Shown here one piece after another: positions 34,019 through 42,523 of a stretch of 64,000 nt of DNA. The stretch lies in assembly GCF_014762705.1 (NCBI RefSeq), contig NZ_JABURL010000075.1, forward strand, positions 1 to 64,000. The letters are read 5' to 3'. Origin of the DNA: Cyclobacterium sp. (lineage in GTDB: Bacteria > Bacteroidota > Bacteroidia > Cytophagales > Cyclobacteriaceae). Each line of letters starts with the position of its first letter. Position 1 is the first letter of the stretch. The position numbers were made by a program, and so were the translations under genes. The notes under the pieces are model-generated. The model had not been told where the DNA came from and made no database searches. It saw only the letters and a list, made by a program, of their open reading frames with translations.

Positions 34019-35545
34019 CTACCCGGCAAAAGCAAAAAAGACCAGCCAGGTAATCAATAGAATGGGAAGTAAAATGGGAATGGAAAATCTCAGGATATAT
34101 CCAAAGAAGGAAGGCATCTTGATCCCACTCTGCTCAGCAATGGACTTCACCATAAAATTTGGACCATTTCCAATATAAGTCATGGCACCAAAAAACACCG
34201 AAGCGATGGAGATGGCCATCAGTTCAAAGGATGACTCCACATAATTGTCCAGGGCAAAATCCTTCACATGTTGAATAATATTGATGTCGGCACCCTGAGA
34301 GGCCATGGCTGCTGCCAGAAAATTCAAATAGGTTGGAGCATTGTCCAGGAATCCTGACAGTAATCCAGTTCCCCAGTAGAGGCTATTATAGGTGATCATG
34401 GCAGCTCCTTCCTCGGATTGGGCGAAGGTACCTACAAGCTCAAGCGCAGGCATCATGGTACCAAATATGCCAATAAAGATATAGGCAACCTCCCTAATTG
34501 GCTCAAAATTGAATTCATTTCCCTGAAGGGCTTTTTTGTCCGCAAACCTAAAAGAGCAATAGGCGACTGAAAACATGATCGTTTCTCTTATAAAACTGAA
34601 TTTCTGACCATCATAATGAATGGCAGGAACCCATTCCAGTACATTGGGATCCAAAAATACAGATATGATGATCAGCAGTAACCAAAAGAAATTTTTGGTG
34701 CCGGTAAGAGAAATTTTATTAGTGAAATGATTTTCTTCCTCCAGTGCCTCTTGTGCTCCGTTTTTACCAAATTTCCTGTCGACAAAATAAAATATCACCG
34801 ATAAGATGGTCAGTGCAAGGATCCAGGCAGGCCAGTTGTGCTCAAGGGTCCAGAAAAATGGAACGCCTTTAAGAAAACCCAGGAAAAGGGGGGGATCTCC
34901 AATTGGTGTTAAGGAGCCCCCTACATTACTGACCATAAAAATAAAGAAAATGATGTGATAGGGCTGTATGTTGTTCTTATTCAATCGGATAAAGGGCCTG
35001 ATCAGCAACATGGATGCGCCGGTGGTACCGATAAGGTTGGATATAAGCGCCCCGATCAGCAGTAGGAGTACATTGGCTATGGGTGTTGATTTTTTATCCA
35101 CCTGGATCAATATTCCTCCGGAAGCGATAAACAAGGATGCGAGCAGGGCGATGAACTGTATGTATTCGGCCAGCGCATGCACCGGATTGTGTACATTATG
35201 CAATACAAAAAGATAGTATAGCACCACTATTATCGCCAGACTGACAGCTATTTTTGGATAGTTGTGGTGCCAGAAATGTTCGTAAAACAATGGCCCGGTG
35301 GCTATCATTAATAACAGGACTACAAATGGTATAACCAACCATCCAGGAGCATGGCCATGTGTAACTTCATGTGCCGGTTCAAGTACAGATTGAGGCGAAT
35401 CTTCTGTTTCCGGGGAAGGTTCTACCTGTTCATCTGTCTGAGCTATAAATCCTTGAGAGCGAAATGACTGGGCATGAGTGAAGCTTATAGCTCCGGTTGT
35501 TAGCAGGCCTAATATAAGGAGCCATGAAGCAAAATATTTCTTCAT
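34019..35545 (-). CDS. NhaD-like Na+/H+ antiporter (ion transporter superfamily)
   Basis: A 508-residue polytopic protein with a signal-like start (SFTHAQ), a periplasmic Glu/Pro/His linker (about 30-68) and roughly twelve hydrophobic segments. The family-defining motifs are GTTGASMLLIRPFIR and SNVGGSLTPIGDPPLFLGF, two pseudo-symmetric pore loops seen in NhaD/ArsB/citrate-type transporters; a third lies in SGFLDNAPTYLNFL. Na+ extrusion suits a marine organism, but the substrate is inferred from family naming only. A single gene on the minus strand with divergent surroundings. Confidence 0.82.
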   Translation of the reverse strand: MKKYFASWLLILGLLTTGAISFTHAQSFRSQGFIAQTDEQVEPSPETEDSPQSVLEPAHEVTHGHAPGWLVIPFVVLLLMIATGPLFYEHFWHHNYPKIAVSLAIIVVLYYLFVLHNVHNPVHALAEYIQFIALLASLFIASGGILIQVDKKSTPIANVLLLLIGALISNLIGTTGASMLLIRPFIRLNKNNIQPYHIIFFIFMVSNVGGSLTPIGDPPLFLGFLKGVPFFWTLEHNWPAWILALTILSVIFYFVDRKFGKNGAQEALEEENHFTNKISLTGTKNFFWLLLIIISVFLDPNVLEWVPAIHYDGQKFSFIRETIMFSVAYCSFRFADKKALQGNEFNFEPIREVAYIFIGIFGTMMPALELVGTFAQSEEGAAMITYNSLYWGTGLLSGFLDNAPTYLNFLAAAMASQGADINIIQHVKDFALDNYVESSFELMAISIASVFFGAMTYIGNGPNFMVKSIAEQSGIKMPSFFGYILRFSIPILLPILLITWLVFFAFAG

Positions 35546-35674
35546 TCACTTGATATTATTGTTCGAAGAATGATTAAGTCAGGTCTTTTCAAGTGTGTTG
35601 AAAAAACAGTTGGTTGAATTAAAATTCCCCTAAACTAGCTATTTTGTGTATTAGGTACCAAATAAATTCTTGGG

Positions 35675-35708
35675 AGCGGTCAAAAAATCAGGATATTTTT
35701 TGACCGCT
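35675..35708 (-). terminator. Perfect 14-bp hairpin, probable terminator of the dehydrogenase transcript
   Basis: AGCGGTCAAAAAAT / ATTTTTTGACCGCT (35675-35688, 35695-35708) with a 6-nt loop, 17 bp after the dehydrogenase stop codon on the minus strand. The T-run is inside the stem rather than after it, so termination is likely but the structure could also act in mRNA stability or as a protein-binding site. Confidence 0.6.
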
Positions 35709-35725
35709 TTATGTCATATAGGTAT

Positions 35726-36952
35726 TTATTGCAGCTTTGCAAGGGCTAACTCCAATGCTGTTCGGGCAATTTGGGTCTTATTTGGATTGATATCATGACA
35801 TTTTTTTAGTGCCTTGAAAATGGTTTTACTCACATCCTGAAAAATAGCCTCATCGGTTAACTGTGCTTTTTCTGACATCAGGTAGGCAGCCATTCTCGCA
35901 ATACCTGCATTGGAAATAAAATCCGGAATCAAAGATACCTGATCATCAGCCATTGTACTGACAGGTCCCATGAAAATATCATTTTCGGCAAAAGGGAAAT
36001 TCGCGCCGCTGGCAATCAATTCCAATCCTCCGGCAATCATTGTTTCCAATTGAGGATTGGTGATTAGCCTGGATTTGGCTGCTGGCACGAAAATATCTGC
36101 GGATAAATCCCAGATGGTTTTGTTGGCGGTCTCAAATGGAATGAGTTTTCTACTAATTAACTTGTTTTTGTCCTTGTTCACATACAATTTAATGATGTCA
36201 TCAGGATCAAGGCCATTTTTGTCTATAATGCCTCCTTCAAGGGAAATGATGCCGACAATTTTCACGCCCGCCCTTGAAAGAAAAAATGCCGCAGCCGATC
36301 CAACATTGCCCCAGCCCTGAATGATGGCTTTTTTTCCTTCCAGAGAGCCACCCCAAAGTTTGTAATAATGGATCACTGTCTGGGCAAGTCCATAGCCGGT
36401 GATCATCAGACTGGTGCGAATCCTGAAAGTAGGCGAAGGAGAAAATTCGGGGTTTTCAATGATTTTAGATAAGCCATATCTCAACTGCCCAATTTTTCTG
36501 ATCTTTTTGGGTTCTTCAGCTTTGAAATGCGCATTAACAACGCCCTCCTGTGGATGCCAAAGGCCAAAACTTTCGGTCAAGGGAATCAATTCTTTGTCTT
36601 CATCGATATTTATGCCTGCACTGGTTCCGAAATAGCTTTTTAAGATAGGCGAAACGACCTTGAACCACCTTTTGAGTACATCCTCTTTCCTGGGGTCTTC
36701 CGGATCGAAGTTAATGCCTGCCTTTGCCCCTCCGATTTGGGGGCCAGAAACAGTATATTTTATGGCTGTATTTTTGGCGAGTTGGATGACATCCTTTTTT
36801 TCCAACCCTTTTTTCATGCGCGTGTCTCCTCCGGCGGCACCGCCTCTAAGCGAATTGATCACCAGCCATCCTTCCGCCTCCGATTCGCTGTCACTCCATT
36901 CAAAAACAATTTCGGGCTGCTGATTTTCAAATTTTTTAAGCAGTTCTCTCAT
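35726..36952 (-). CDS. Glu/Leu/Phe/Val dehydrogenase family protein
   Basis: An NAD(P)-dependent amino acid dehydrogenase, most likely acting on glutamate. 408 residues: the catalytic domain has the glycine-rich substrate loop LRGGAAGGDTRMKKG and GPQIGGAKAGINFDP with the catalytic lysine. The Rossmann domain follows with IQGWGNVGSAAAFFLSRAG. The length fits the short bacterial dehydrogenases (about 410-430). The exact amino acid substrate and coenzyme are not decided. anmK lies 25 bp upstream on the same strand, so the two probably share a transcript ending at the hairpin 35675-35708. Confidence 0.9.
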   Translation of the reverse strand: MRELLKKFENQQPEIVFEWSDSESEAEGWLVINSLRGGAAGGDTRMKKGLEKKDVIQLAKNTAIKYTVSGPQIGGAKAGINFDPEDPRKEDVLKRWFKVVSPILKSYFGTSAGINIDEDKELIPLTESFGLWHPQEGVVNAHFKAEEPKKIRKIGQLRYGLSKIIENPEFSPSPTFRIRTSLMITGYGLAQTVIHYYKLWGGSLEGKKAIIQGWGNVGSAAAFFLSRAGVKIVGIISLEGGIIDKNGLDPDDIIKLYVNKDKNKLISRKLIPFETANKTIWDLSADIFVPAAKSRLITNPQLETMIAGGLELIASGANFPFAENDIFMGPVSTMADDQVSLIPDFISNAGIARMAAYLMSEKAQLTDEAIFQDVSKTIFKALKKCHDINPNKTQIARTALELALAKLQ

Positions 36953-36977
36953 AAATTTATTGGTTTAGACTCATTAT

Positions 36978-38066
36978 TCAGGAAAAAAACCCGTACATCG
37001 TGCCTCCGCTGCTATCTCTGGAAGCAGCAGTAACCGAAGCCAGGCAATTGATTTCTCCTCTCCATCTCAATACCCCCAGAAACGCAAATACGAGCGCCTC
37101 TTTAAAGTCTATGATTTGGTTTTCAGGAAGGCATACCTCGATCCGGGGCTGGATTTTTGCTGAAATGTTTTCAATGAAAAAAGCATTGTATGCCCCACCC
37201 CCGGTTACCAGCAATTTTTTTTGATCGCCTGTGTTTTTTTGTTGCAACAGGATTTCCGATATGCATCTTGCAAAATGTTCCGACAAGGTCGCCAGGGTAT
37301 CAGGAACTGAGGTATCCCCACTTTCGAGGGTAGGTATGAAATCTTTTTCTATGTCCTCTCTTCCCAATGATCTTGCCCCTGAAAGCCTGTAATAGGGAAG
37401 CTTTTCCAGTGCAGCAAGCAGCTCAGCACTGACCTTTCCCGTTCTGGCAAGGTCTCCATTGGCATCAAAAGCTTTGCCGGCCTTTTGGGCAAAATAATTG
37501 AACAAAAGATTGAAAGGGCAGGTGTCAAAGGCTTTTCTTTGCTTGTCAACCTCCATAGAAATATTGGCTATGCCTCCCAAATTGAGGGCATAATCATAAT
37601 TTGGGAAAAGCAATGCATCCCCTACGGGCACCAAAGGCGCTCCCTGGCCCCCAAGGATCACGTCCAATTTTCTAAAATCGTTAATCACAGGAATTCCGGA
37701 TGATTGCCACAAAGCAAAACCATCTCCGATTTGCTTGGTCATTCTCTTATTGGGTTGGTGAAACACGGTATGTCCATGGGAAGCAATGGCTGATGGCTGA
37801 AGGCCACTGGAATCACATACAACTTTCACCTTATTCCCCATCCAGGTACCAAATTCAATGTCTAAAATTTCAAGGGGAGCTGGATCCAAAAGGTGTGCCG
37901 ACTTGAGGGATTGCTCAAGCTTTTCCGGAAAAGGGATGGTCGTTGCTTTTTGGATCTCAAAAGACCAGGCGTCATTTTTCCAAAACTTACAGAAAGCAAG
38001 ATCCAGCCCGTCACCTGAAGTACCGGACATGAGCCCGACCACTTCATAACACTTTGGTTCATCCAT
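36978..38066 (-). CDS. anmK: Anhydro-N-acetylmuramic acid kinase
   Basis: AnmK hydrolyses and phosphorylates anhydroMurNAc released during cell-wall turnover, returning it as MurNAc-6-phosphate. 362 residues of the ASKHA fold with the family start VVGLMSGTSGDGLDLAF, SHGHTVFHQP, INDFRKLDVILGGQGAPLVP (containing the catalytic Asp) and the C-terminal LLVTGGGAYNAFF. Length is standard. The gene is first on a minus-strand pair with the dehydrogenase and is divergent from coaX (103 bp gap). Confidence 0.95.
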   Translation of the reverse strand: MDEPKCYEVVGLMSGTSGDGLDLAFCKFWKNDAWSFEIQKATTIPFPEKLEQSLKSAHLLDPAPLEILDIEFGTWMGNKVKVVCDSSGLQPSAIASHGHTVFHQPNKRMTKQIGDGFALWQSSGIPVINDFRKLDVILGGQGAPLVPVGDALLFPNYDYALNLGGIANISMEVDKQRKAFDTCPFNLLFNYFAQKAGKAFDANGDLARTGKVSAELLAALEKLPYYRLSGARSLGREDIEKDFIPTLESGDTSVPDTLATLSEHFARCISEILLQQKNTGDQKKLLVTGGGAYNAFFIENISAKIQPRIEVCLPENQIIDFKEALVFAFLGVLRWRGEINCLASVTAASRDSSGGTMYGFFS

Positions 38067-38142
38067 GGGTTAAAGTTTGTTAAAAAGGTCTTTCTAAACT
38101 TAAAAATAACATTTCATTCAGCAGCCTCCAAGGTAAATTGAC

Positions 38143-38150
38143 TAATTTTG
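38143..38150 (+). promoter_or_regulatory. Bacteroidetes -7 box of the coaX transcript
   Basis: TAATTTTG matches TAnnTTTG and ends 19 bp before the coaX ATG, so a short leader is expected. No clear -33 TTTG. Confidence 0.45.
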
Positions 38151-38169
38151 AAGTGGTTTTTGAAAAGAA

Positions 38170-38904
38170 ATGGAAAAGAATTTAAGGCATTGGGCAATAG
38201 ACATCGGAAATACCAGGATCAAAAGCGGTGTATTCCTCAATGGTAAATTGTTGGAAACCAAATCCTTTACTGACTTATTGTCTTTCCAGGCATATTTTAG
38301 ACCAAAGGAAGGTGAGCAGGTGATCATGGTCTCTGTTAAATGGAATGAAAATGAGCTGAAAGAAATATTTAACATTCCTTTTCTTTATTTCGACCATAAT
38401 ACACCTTTGCCCATTTTCAATGCGTATGCCAGTCCCGGAAGCCTGGGCCTGGACAGGCTGGCGGCGGTAGTAGGCGGTAGGGCCTTGAAAAGTGAGGGGC
38501 CGGTTTTATGTATCGATCTTGGAACCTGCATCACCTATGATTTTCTGGATGGAGAAAACAAGTATCAGGGAGGAGCAATATCTCCAGGAGTTGCTTTAAG
38601 AGCCAGATCCATGCATGAGTTTACGGCCAGGTTGCCCCTGGTGCACCTGACAACAGGAGAAAATATTCCAATTACAGGGAAGGATACTGTAAGCTGCATG
38701 CAGTCCGGTATTTTCCATGGTGTAGCTGGAGAAATGAAAGCATACATCAGGTATTATCGGGAAGCATTCGGACAAGTTTATGTCTTTATTTGTGGAGGAG
38801 ATGCCGAAATCTTTGAAAGCTTAATAAAAGACCACATATTTGTAATCCCCAATTTGGTCCTGTACGGATTGGACAGAATTTTAACATACAATGTCGAAAA
38901 ATAA
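38170..38904 (+). CDS. coaX: Type III pantothenate kinase
   Basis: CoaX phosphorylates pantothenate in the first step of coenzyme A synthesis. 244 residues of the ASKHA fold: the phosphate-1 loop AIDIGNTRIKSG at the N-terminus, LGLDRLAAVVGG, the catalytic-Asp segment VLCIDLGTCITYD, and GGAISPGVALRARSMHEFT. Length is normal for Bacteroidetes. Its end overlaps the following outer membrane protein gene by 14 bp, a conserved neighbourhood in this phylum. Confidence 0.96.
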   Translation: MEKNLRHWAIDIGNTRIKSGVFLNGKLLETKSFTDLLSFQAYFRPKEGEQVIMVSVKWNENELKEIFNIPFLYFDHNTPLPIFNAYASPGSLGLDRLAAVVGGRALKSEGPVLCIDLGTCITYDFLDGENKYQGGAISPGVALRARSMHEFTARLPLVHLTTGENIPITGKDTVSCMQSGIFHGVAGEMKAYIRYYREAFGQVYVFICGGDAEIFESLIKDHIFVIPNLVLYGLDRILTYNVEK

Positions 38905-40180
38905 ATTAATTTTGGCCACACTCGGGTTTTTCCTGGGTTTTATTGCCATTTCTACCCATAGTTTTGCTCAATTCACTTCATCAACCTACAGTTCCCTGGG
39001 GGTAGGCGTTTTCAATAATTCCGGCCTCACCCAGAATCAGGGAATGGGAGGAATGGGCATAAGTTTTGGGAACAGTTACAGTGTAAACCATGTGAACCCT
39101 GCCATTTCTGTTAAAAATGGTGCTTACAGTTTTCAGGCTGCCTTCAATTACAACCAACTGTCTGCAGCCACCGAGTCCAATTCAGAAGTATTGGACGGAG
39201 GGGGCCTCAGCTATGTTGCCATGTCCTTTCCCGTCATTCCAAGGAAGTTTACTCTGGGATTGGGCTTAAATCAACTTACTGGAGTAGATTATAACATTAC
39301 CGTCAATTCACCGGTAACCAATACCTCCCTGGTCTCCCAAAATATGATAGAAGGGAAAGGGGGCTTGAGCCAGGTGTATCTTCAGGGTGGATTTCAGGTA
39401 TACAAAAATTTGAGTCTGGGGGTAGAGGGTGCTTATACCTTCGGCTCAACGATCAGAACAAATCAACTGGATTTACTTGATGAGGACTTAAATGGCATAG
39501 GCATTTCATCTGAATATTATGAAAGGCTGACCTTCAGTGATGTCACCTTTAAGGGAAGTATTTACTATGCCCAGCAACTTGGCGAACAGAAATACCTTAA
39601 TTTAGGTGCCATTTATCATATTTTTGGTGATATTAGTGGAAAAGAATTTGCAAAAATGGGAGAATCGGGCCAAGCTAGCATTCCCAATTCACCCGGAGAT
39701 GTGATTTCGGATGACGTTTCCGGAAGTATTTTCTTGCCTAATAAGATAGGTTATGGTGTAACTTATGAAAAAATTAATAAATTTGCTATAGGTGTTGAAG
39801 CGCAGTTTCAGGATTTTTCTGATTACAGGGGTTTTAATGCCAGTCAAAGCAACCTTGGAAATGCCTACAAACTATCATTGGGAGGGCAGTACATTCCCGA
39901 CGCCTTCTCTTTGGAGAGTATGCTGAGCAGGTCTACCTTTAGGGCTGGGCTAGAATATGAAAGATTGCCCTATCTGCTGAACCAAAACCAGATTGATGAT
40001 ATTGGCATTAATTTTGGTACTTCTCTTCCGATATATAGTTTATCGTTATTGAATTTGGCAGTTAAGGTAGGAACAAGAGGAACAGTAAACGATGGATTAG
40101 TTAGAGAAAATTATTTTAAAGTTTCTTTAGGGATATCAATAAATGACAACAGTTGGTTTTACAAAAAAGTATTTGAATGA
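38891..40180 (+). CDS. Outer membrane beta-barrel protein (FadL-like in style)
   Basis: 429 residues: a signal peptide (about 1-26, ending HSFAQ), then many alternating polar/aromatic strands typical of a beta-barrel (for example FTLGLGLNQLTGVDYNITV and KFAIGVEAQFQDFSDYRG). The N-terminal FTSSTYSSLGVGVFNNSG with GMGGMGISFGNSYSVNHVNPA is reminiscent of FadL-type outer membrane transport proteins. The last strand ends near YFKVSLGISI. It overlaps coaX by 14 bp and the next gene by 4 bp (ATGA), so translation is coupled. The cargo is unknown. Confidence 0.8.
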   Translation: MSKNKLILATLGFFLGFIAISTHSFAQFTSSTYSSLGVGVFNNSGLTQNQGMGGMGISFGNSYSVNHVNPAISVKNGAYSFQAAFNYNQLSAATESNSEVLDGGGLSYVAMSFPVIPRKFTLGLGLNQLTGVDYNITVNSPVTNTSLVSQNMIEGKGGLSQVYLQGGFQVYKNLSLGVEGAYTFGSTIRTNQLDLLDEDLNGIGISSEYYERLTFSDVTFKGSIYYAQQLGEQKYLNLGAIYHIFGDISGKEFAKMGESGQASIPNSPGDVISDDVSGSIFLPNKIGYGVTYEKINKFAIGVEAQFQDFSDYRGFNASQSNLGNAYKLSLGGQYIPDAFSLESMLSRSTFRAGLEYERLPYLLNQNQIDDIGINFGTSLPIYSLSLLNLAVKVGTRGTVNDGLVRENYFKVSLGISINDNSWFYKKVFE

Positions 40181-41496
40181 TGTTGACAAACATGAAAATT
40201 AAATCGGCAATTATCGGATGTTTGTCCTTCCTACTTGTAGGATTGGCACAGGCACAGGAAGGTTGGAATTGGCCTGCAGACACAGAGATGGAAGCCAAAG
40301 CCAGAGAGTACAATGCAGCCTATAATGACTATTTAAAAGCTGAAGAGTTTTTGAAAGCCAAAGGACCTTTGCATTGGCTGTTGGTCAACGCTCCGGATTT
40401 AAATGAGGCGCTTTACATCAATGGTGTAAAAGTCTACGAAGGAGCTGCTGAAAAAGCATCCGATGAAGCCAAAATAAGTGTCTATCAGGATTCTGTATTG
40501 ACGATTTATGATTTGAGGAAAGAATTGTATGACAATGAGGCCAATTGGATTGCCAATAAAGCTTATTATGCCTACAAGTATTACAAAGGCAACAAAGACA
40601 AAGTAAACATTGCTGTAGATCTTTTTGAAAGAACCATAGATATTCATGGTAAATTGGAGCCATCTTCGCTCAATGCAGCTTATTTTGATGCGGTGTACAG
40701 AAATTTTGCTTACAACAAAGCCTACACTCCTGAAGAAATCATTGAGAAATATGAATTTATCACCAGCAAATTGGATGAAGATGAAGCGGCAGGAACAGAT
40801 GTTTCCAGATCCAAATCTACATTGGAGCAGTTGCTTGCTGCCATGGAAATTATCGACTGTGATTTTATAGAAAATAATATGGGGCCCAAGCTGAAGGCAG
40901 ACCCCACCAATTTGAAATTGGCAAAACAAATTTTCCAATATTCCATTAAGGAGAAATGTACCAGCAGTGATATTTTTCTGGCCGCTCTGGAGACCATCGA
41001 TAATGACAGTCCTACTTTCAGCACTTCTCAGGTCAGGGGAATGCGTTATATGCAAAATTCAGAATATGCCAAGGCAGGAGAGCTTTTCGAAAAAGCACTT
41101 ACCCTGGCAGAAACCGATGAGCAAAAAGCTGAAATTCATTGGGACATGGCCAAAGTACACGCAAACCTTGGCAGAAAAAGCCAGGCCCGTTCCTCTGCTT
41201 TGAAAGCTGCAGAGATGAATGGGGAGCGCGAGGCAGACGCACATTCCTTTATCGCAGGATTGATCATGTCCTCTTCCAATGAATGTAAAGGTGGTGAAAG
41301 TCGTGTGAAGGATTATTCCATATACATTGCCGCATACAACGAATATGCCAGAGCAGGTAACAATGAAGGTATGGCTAATGCAAAAGCCAGGTTCCCATCT
41401 AAAGAGGAATTGTTTACCGAGGGATATCAGATAGGTGATACCATCAACACAGGTTGTTGGGTTGGACAGACTGTTACACTGGCTACAAGAGATTGA
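40177..41496 (+). CDS. Periplasmic tetratricopeptide-repeat protein
   Basis: 439 residues with a signal peptide (about residues 6-27, ending LAQAQ). The body is helical, with TPR-type repeats clearest at SAYAKAGELFEKALTLAE-like (about 285-305) and AEIHWDMAKVHANLGRKSQA (about 310-335). Start codons at 40177, 40180 and 40192 are all possible; the first overlaps the preceding stop as ATGA. It is coexpressed with the beta-barrel protein and may act with it in envelope assembly, but that is inference from position. A strong terminator follows. Confidence 0.8.
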   Translation: MMLTNMKIKSAIIGCLSFLLVGLAQAQEGWNWPADTEMEAKAREYNAAYNDYLKAEEFLKAKGPLHWLLVNAPDLNEALYINGVKVYEGAAEKASDEAKISVYQDSVLTIYDLRKELYDNEANWIANKAYYAYKYYKGNKDKVNIAVDLFERTIDIHGKLEPSSLNAAYFDAVYRNFAYNKAYTPEEIIEKYEFITSKLDEDEAAGTDVSRSKSTLEQLLAAMEIIDCDFIENNMGPKLKADPTNLKLAKQIFQYSIKEKCTSSDIFLAALETIDNDSPTFSTSQVRGMRYMQNSEYAKAGELFEKALTLAETDEQKAEIHWDMAKVHANLGRKSQARSSALKAAEMNGEREADAHSFIAGLIMSSSNECKGGESRVKDYSIYIAAYNEYARAGNNEGMANAKARFPSKEELFTEGYQIGDTINTGCWVGQTVTLATRD

Positions 41497-41536
41497 TACG
41501 ATGAAAGCCTGATTGATCAGGATTTACTAAAAGAAA

Positions 41537-41562
41537 GGCGGTAGATTTACCGCCTTTTTTGT
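41537..41562 (+). terminator. Intrinsic terminator of the coaX-OMP-TPR operon
   Basis: Stem GGCGGTA / TACCGCC (41537-41543, 41548-41554) with a 4-nt loop and a following T6 tract. Confidence 0.9.
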
Positions 41563-41680
41563 TTCCGAATAAGGGAAGCTAAAAGGGTTTTTGGGATAGA
41601 AAACAAACCTTATTACCCATCATTCGTCAATTGATACAGTATTGCTTGGTTAAAGTAGGCATTACTGTAAAAATTGTACT

Positions 41681-41688
41681 TACCTTTG
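41681..41688 (+). promoter_or_regulatory. -7 box directly before lptC
   Basis: TACCTTTG matches TAnnTTTG and ends 10 bp before the lptC ATG. A transcript from it would start about 5 nt before the ATG. No -33 box at normal spacing. Confidence 0.4.
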
Positions 41689-41698
41689 TATCAAGATT

Positions 41699-42301
41699 AT
41701 GGTACCGCGTATTTTGAACCGCATTATCGGAAATTTGAAAATTAAATTTTCATATTCCTTCAGTTTTTTCTTTAGGGGGTGTTATGGATTGTTATTGCCG
41801 TTGATTTTGACTGGAATAGTTTCCTGTAGGGAAGACGTGGATAAAAGCCAGTTGGAAACCTATGAAGGTCCTATAAGGACCAGTCACCAAATGGAATTGC
41901 TTCACAGCGACTCTGCTCTGGTAAGGACCAAATTGATGGCAGATAAGCAACTTGAATTCAGGAATGGTGACAATGAATTTCCAGAAGGGATTGTGATTCA
42001 TTTCTTTGAAAAGGATGGCACCCTAAGCACGACGATCCGGGCCGACAGGGGCTATTATGACCGGAAAAACAACCTCTACCGGGGTGAGGGAGATGTGCAG
42101 GTCCACAATATATTGAAAGAGCAAAAATTGTCTTCCGAAGAACTCTTTTGGGATCGCGCAAAGAAAAAAATTTATACCGATAAATTTGTAACCGTGGAAG
42201 AACCCGACAGAACCATCAAAGGTACAGGAATGGAAGCAGATGAGGGTTTTAATGATTATAAATTTAAAAAGGTGACAGGAAGAATTGAAAATGTCCTTTA
42301 A
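41699..42301 (+). CDS. lptC: LPS export periplasmic protein LptC
   Basis: LptC couples the inner-membrane LptBFG transporter to LptA during lipopolysaccharide export. 200 residues with a hydrophobic N-terminal segment ending in a lipobox-like IVSC (about residue 42), so the Bacteroidetes form may be a lipoprotein. A beta-jellyroll domain follows with LMADKQLEFRNGDNEFPEGI and LSTTIRADRGYYDRKNNLYRGEGDV, diagnostic of the family. The basic leader before the hydrophobic segment is longer than usual, so a downstream start (TTG at 41714) is possible. It heads the lptC-membrane protein-CorC run. Confidence 0.9.
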   Translation: MVPRILNRIIGNLKIKFSYSFSFFFRGCYGLLLPLILTGIVSCREDVDKSQLETYEGPIRTSHQMELLHSDSALVRTKLMADKQLEFRNGDNEFPEGIVIHFFEKDGTLSTTIRADRGYYDRKNNLYRGEGDVQVHNILKEQKLSSEELFWDRAKKKIYTDKFVTVEEPDRTIKGTGMEADEGFNDYKFKKVTGRIENVL

Positions 42302-42310
42302 TTCAGATTT

Positions 42311-42523
42311 ATGAAAATCACGAGTACCATTTTATTGGCTTTGGCGGCAGCTTTAGTGGTCATTGGGGCGCACCTTACCATGAAAGCTGGTATCATGGCC
42401 TCCTATCCTCTGTTTATGTTTGCAGTCGTCTTGCTGTTTTGGCACATGTACCGTAAAAACAAGGTGGAAGAATCAGCCAAAAATCAACAAAAATCCGGAA
42501 GTAAAAAAAGGAATAAGAACTGA
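42311..42523 (+). CDS. Small two-helix membrane protein of the lptC neighbourhood
   Basis: 70 residues: two membrane helices (about 4-25 and 29-46) and a lysine/glutamine-rich cytoplasmic tail (ending KSGSKKRNKN). No recognised domain. It lies 9 bp after lptC, and its TGA overlaps the ATG of the CorC-like gene by one base, so it is surely cotranslated. A small membrane protein in this position is common in Bacteroidetes, from memory of gene order. Its function is unknown. Confidence 0.72.
   Translation: MKITSTILLALAAALVVIGAHLTMKAGIMASYPLFMFAVVLLFWHMYRKNKVEESAKNQQKSGSKKRNKN

Noticed and set aside
41699-41770. Idea that lptC starts far downstream and that the leader is a separate ORF.
   Set aside because: The ATG at 41699 is in frame and the hydrophobic segment is typical; the nearby -7 box gives a short leader but does not force a downstream start.
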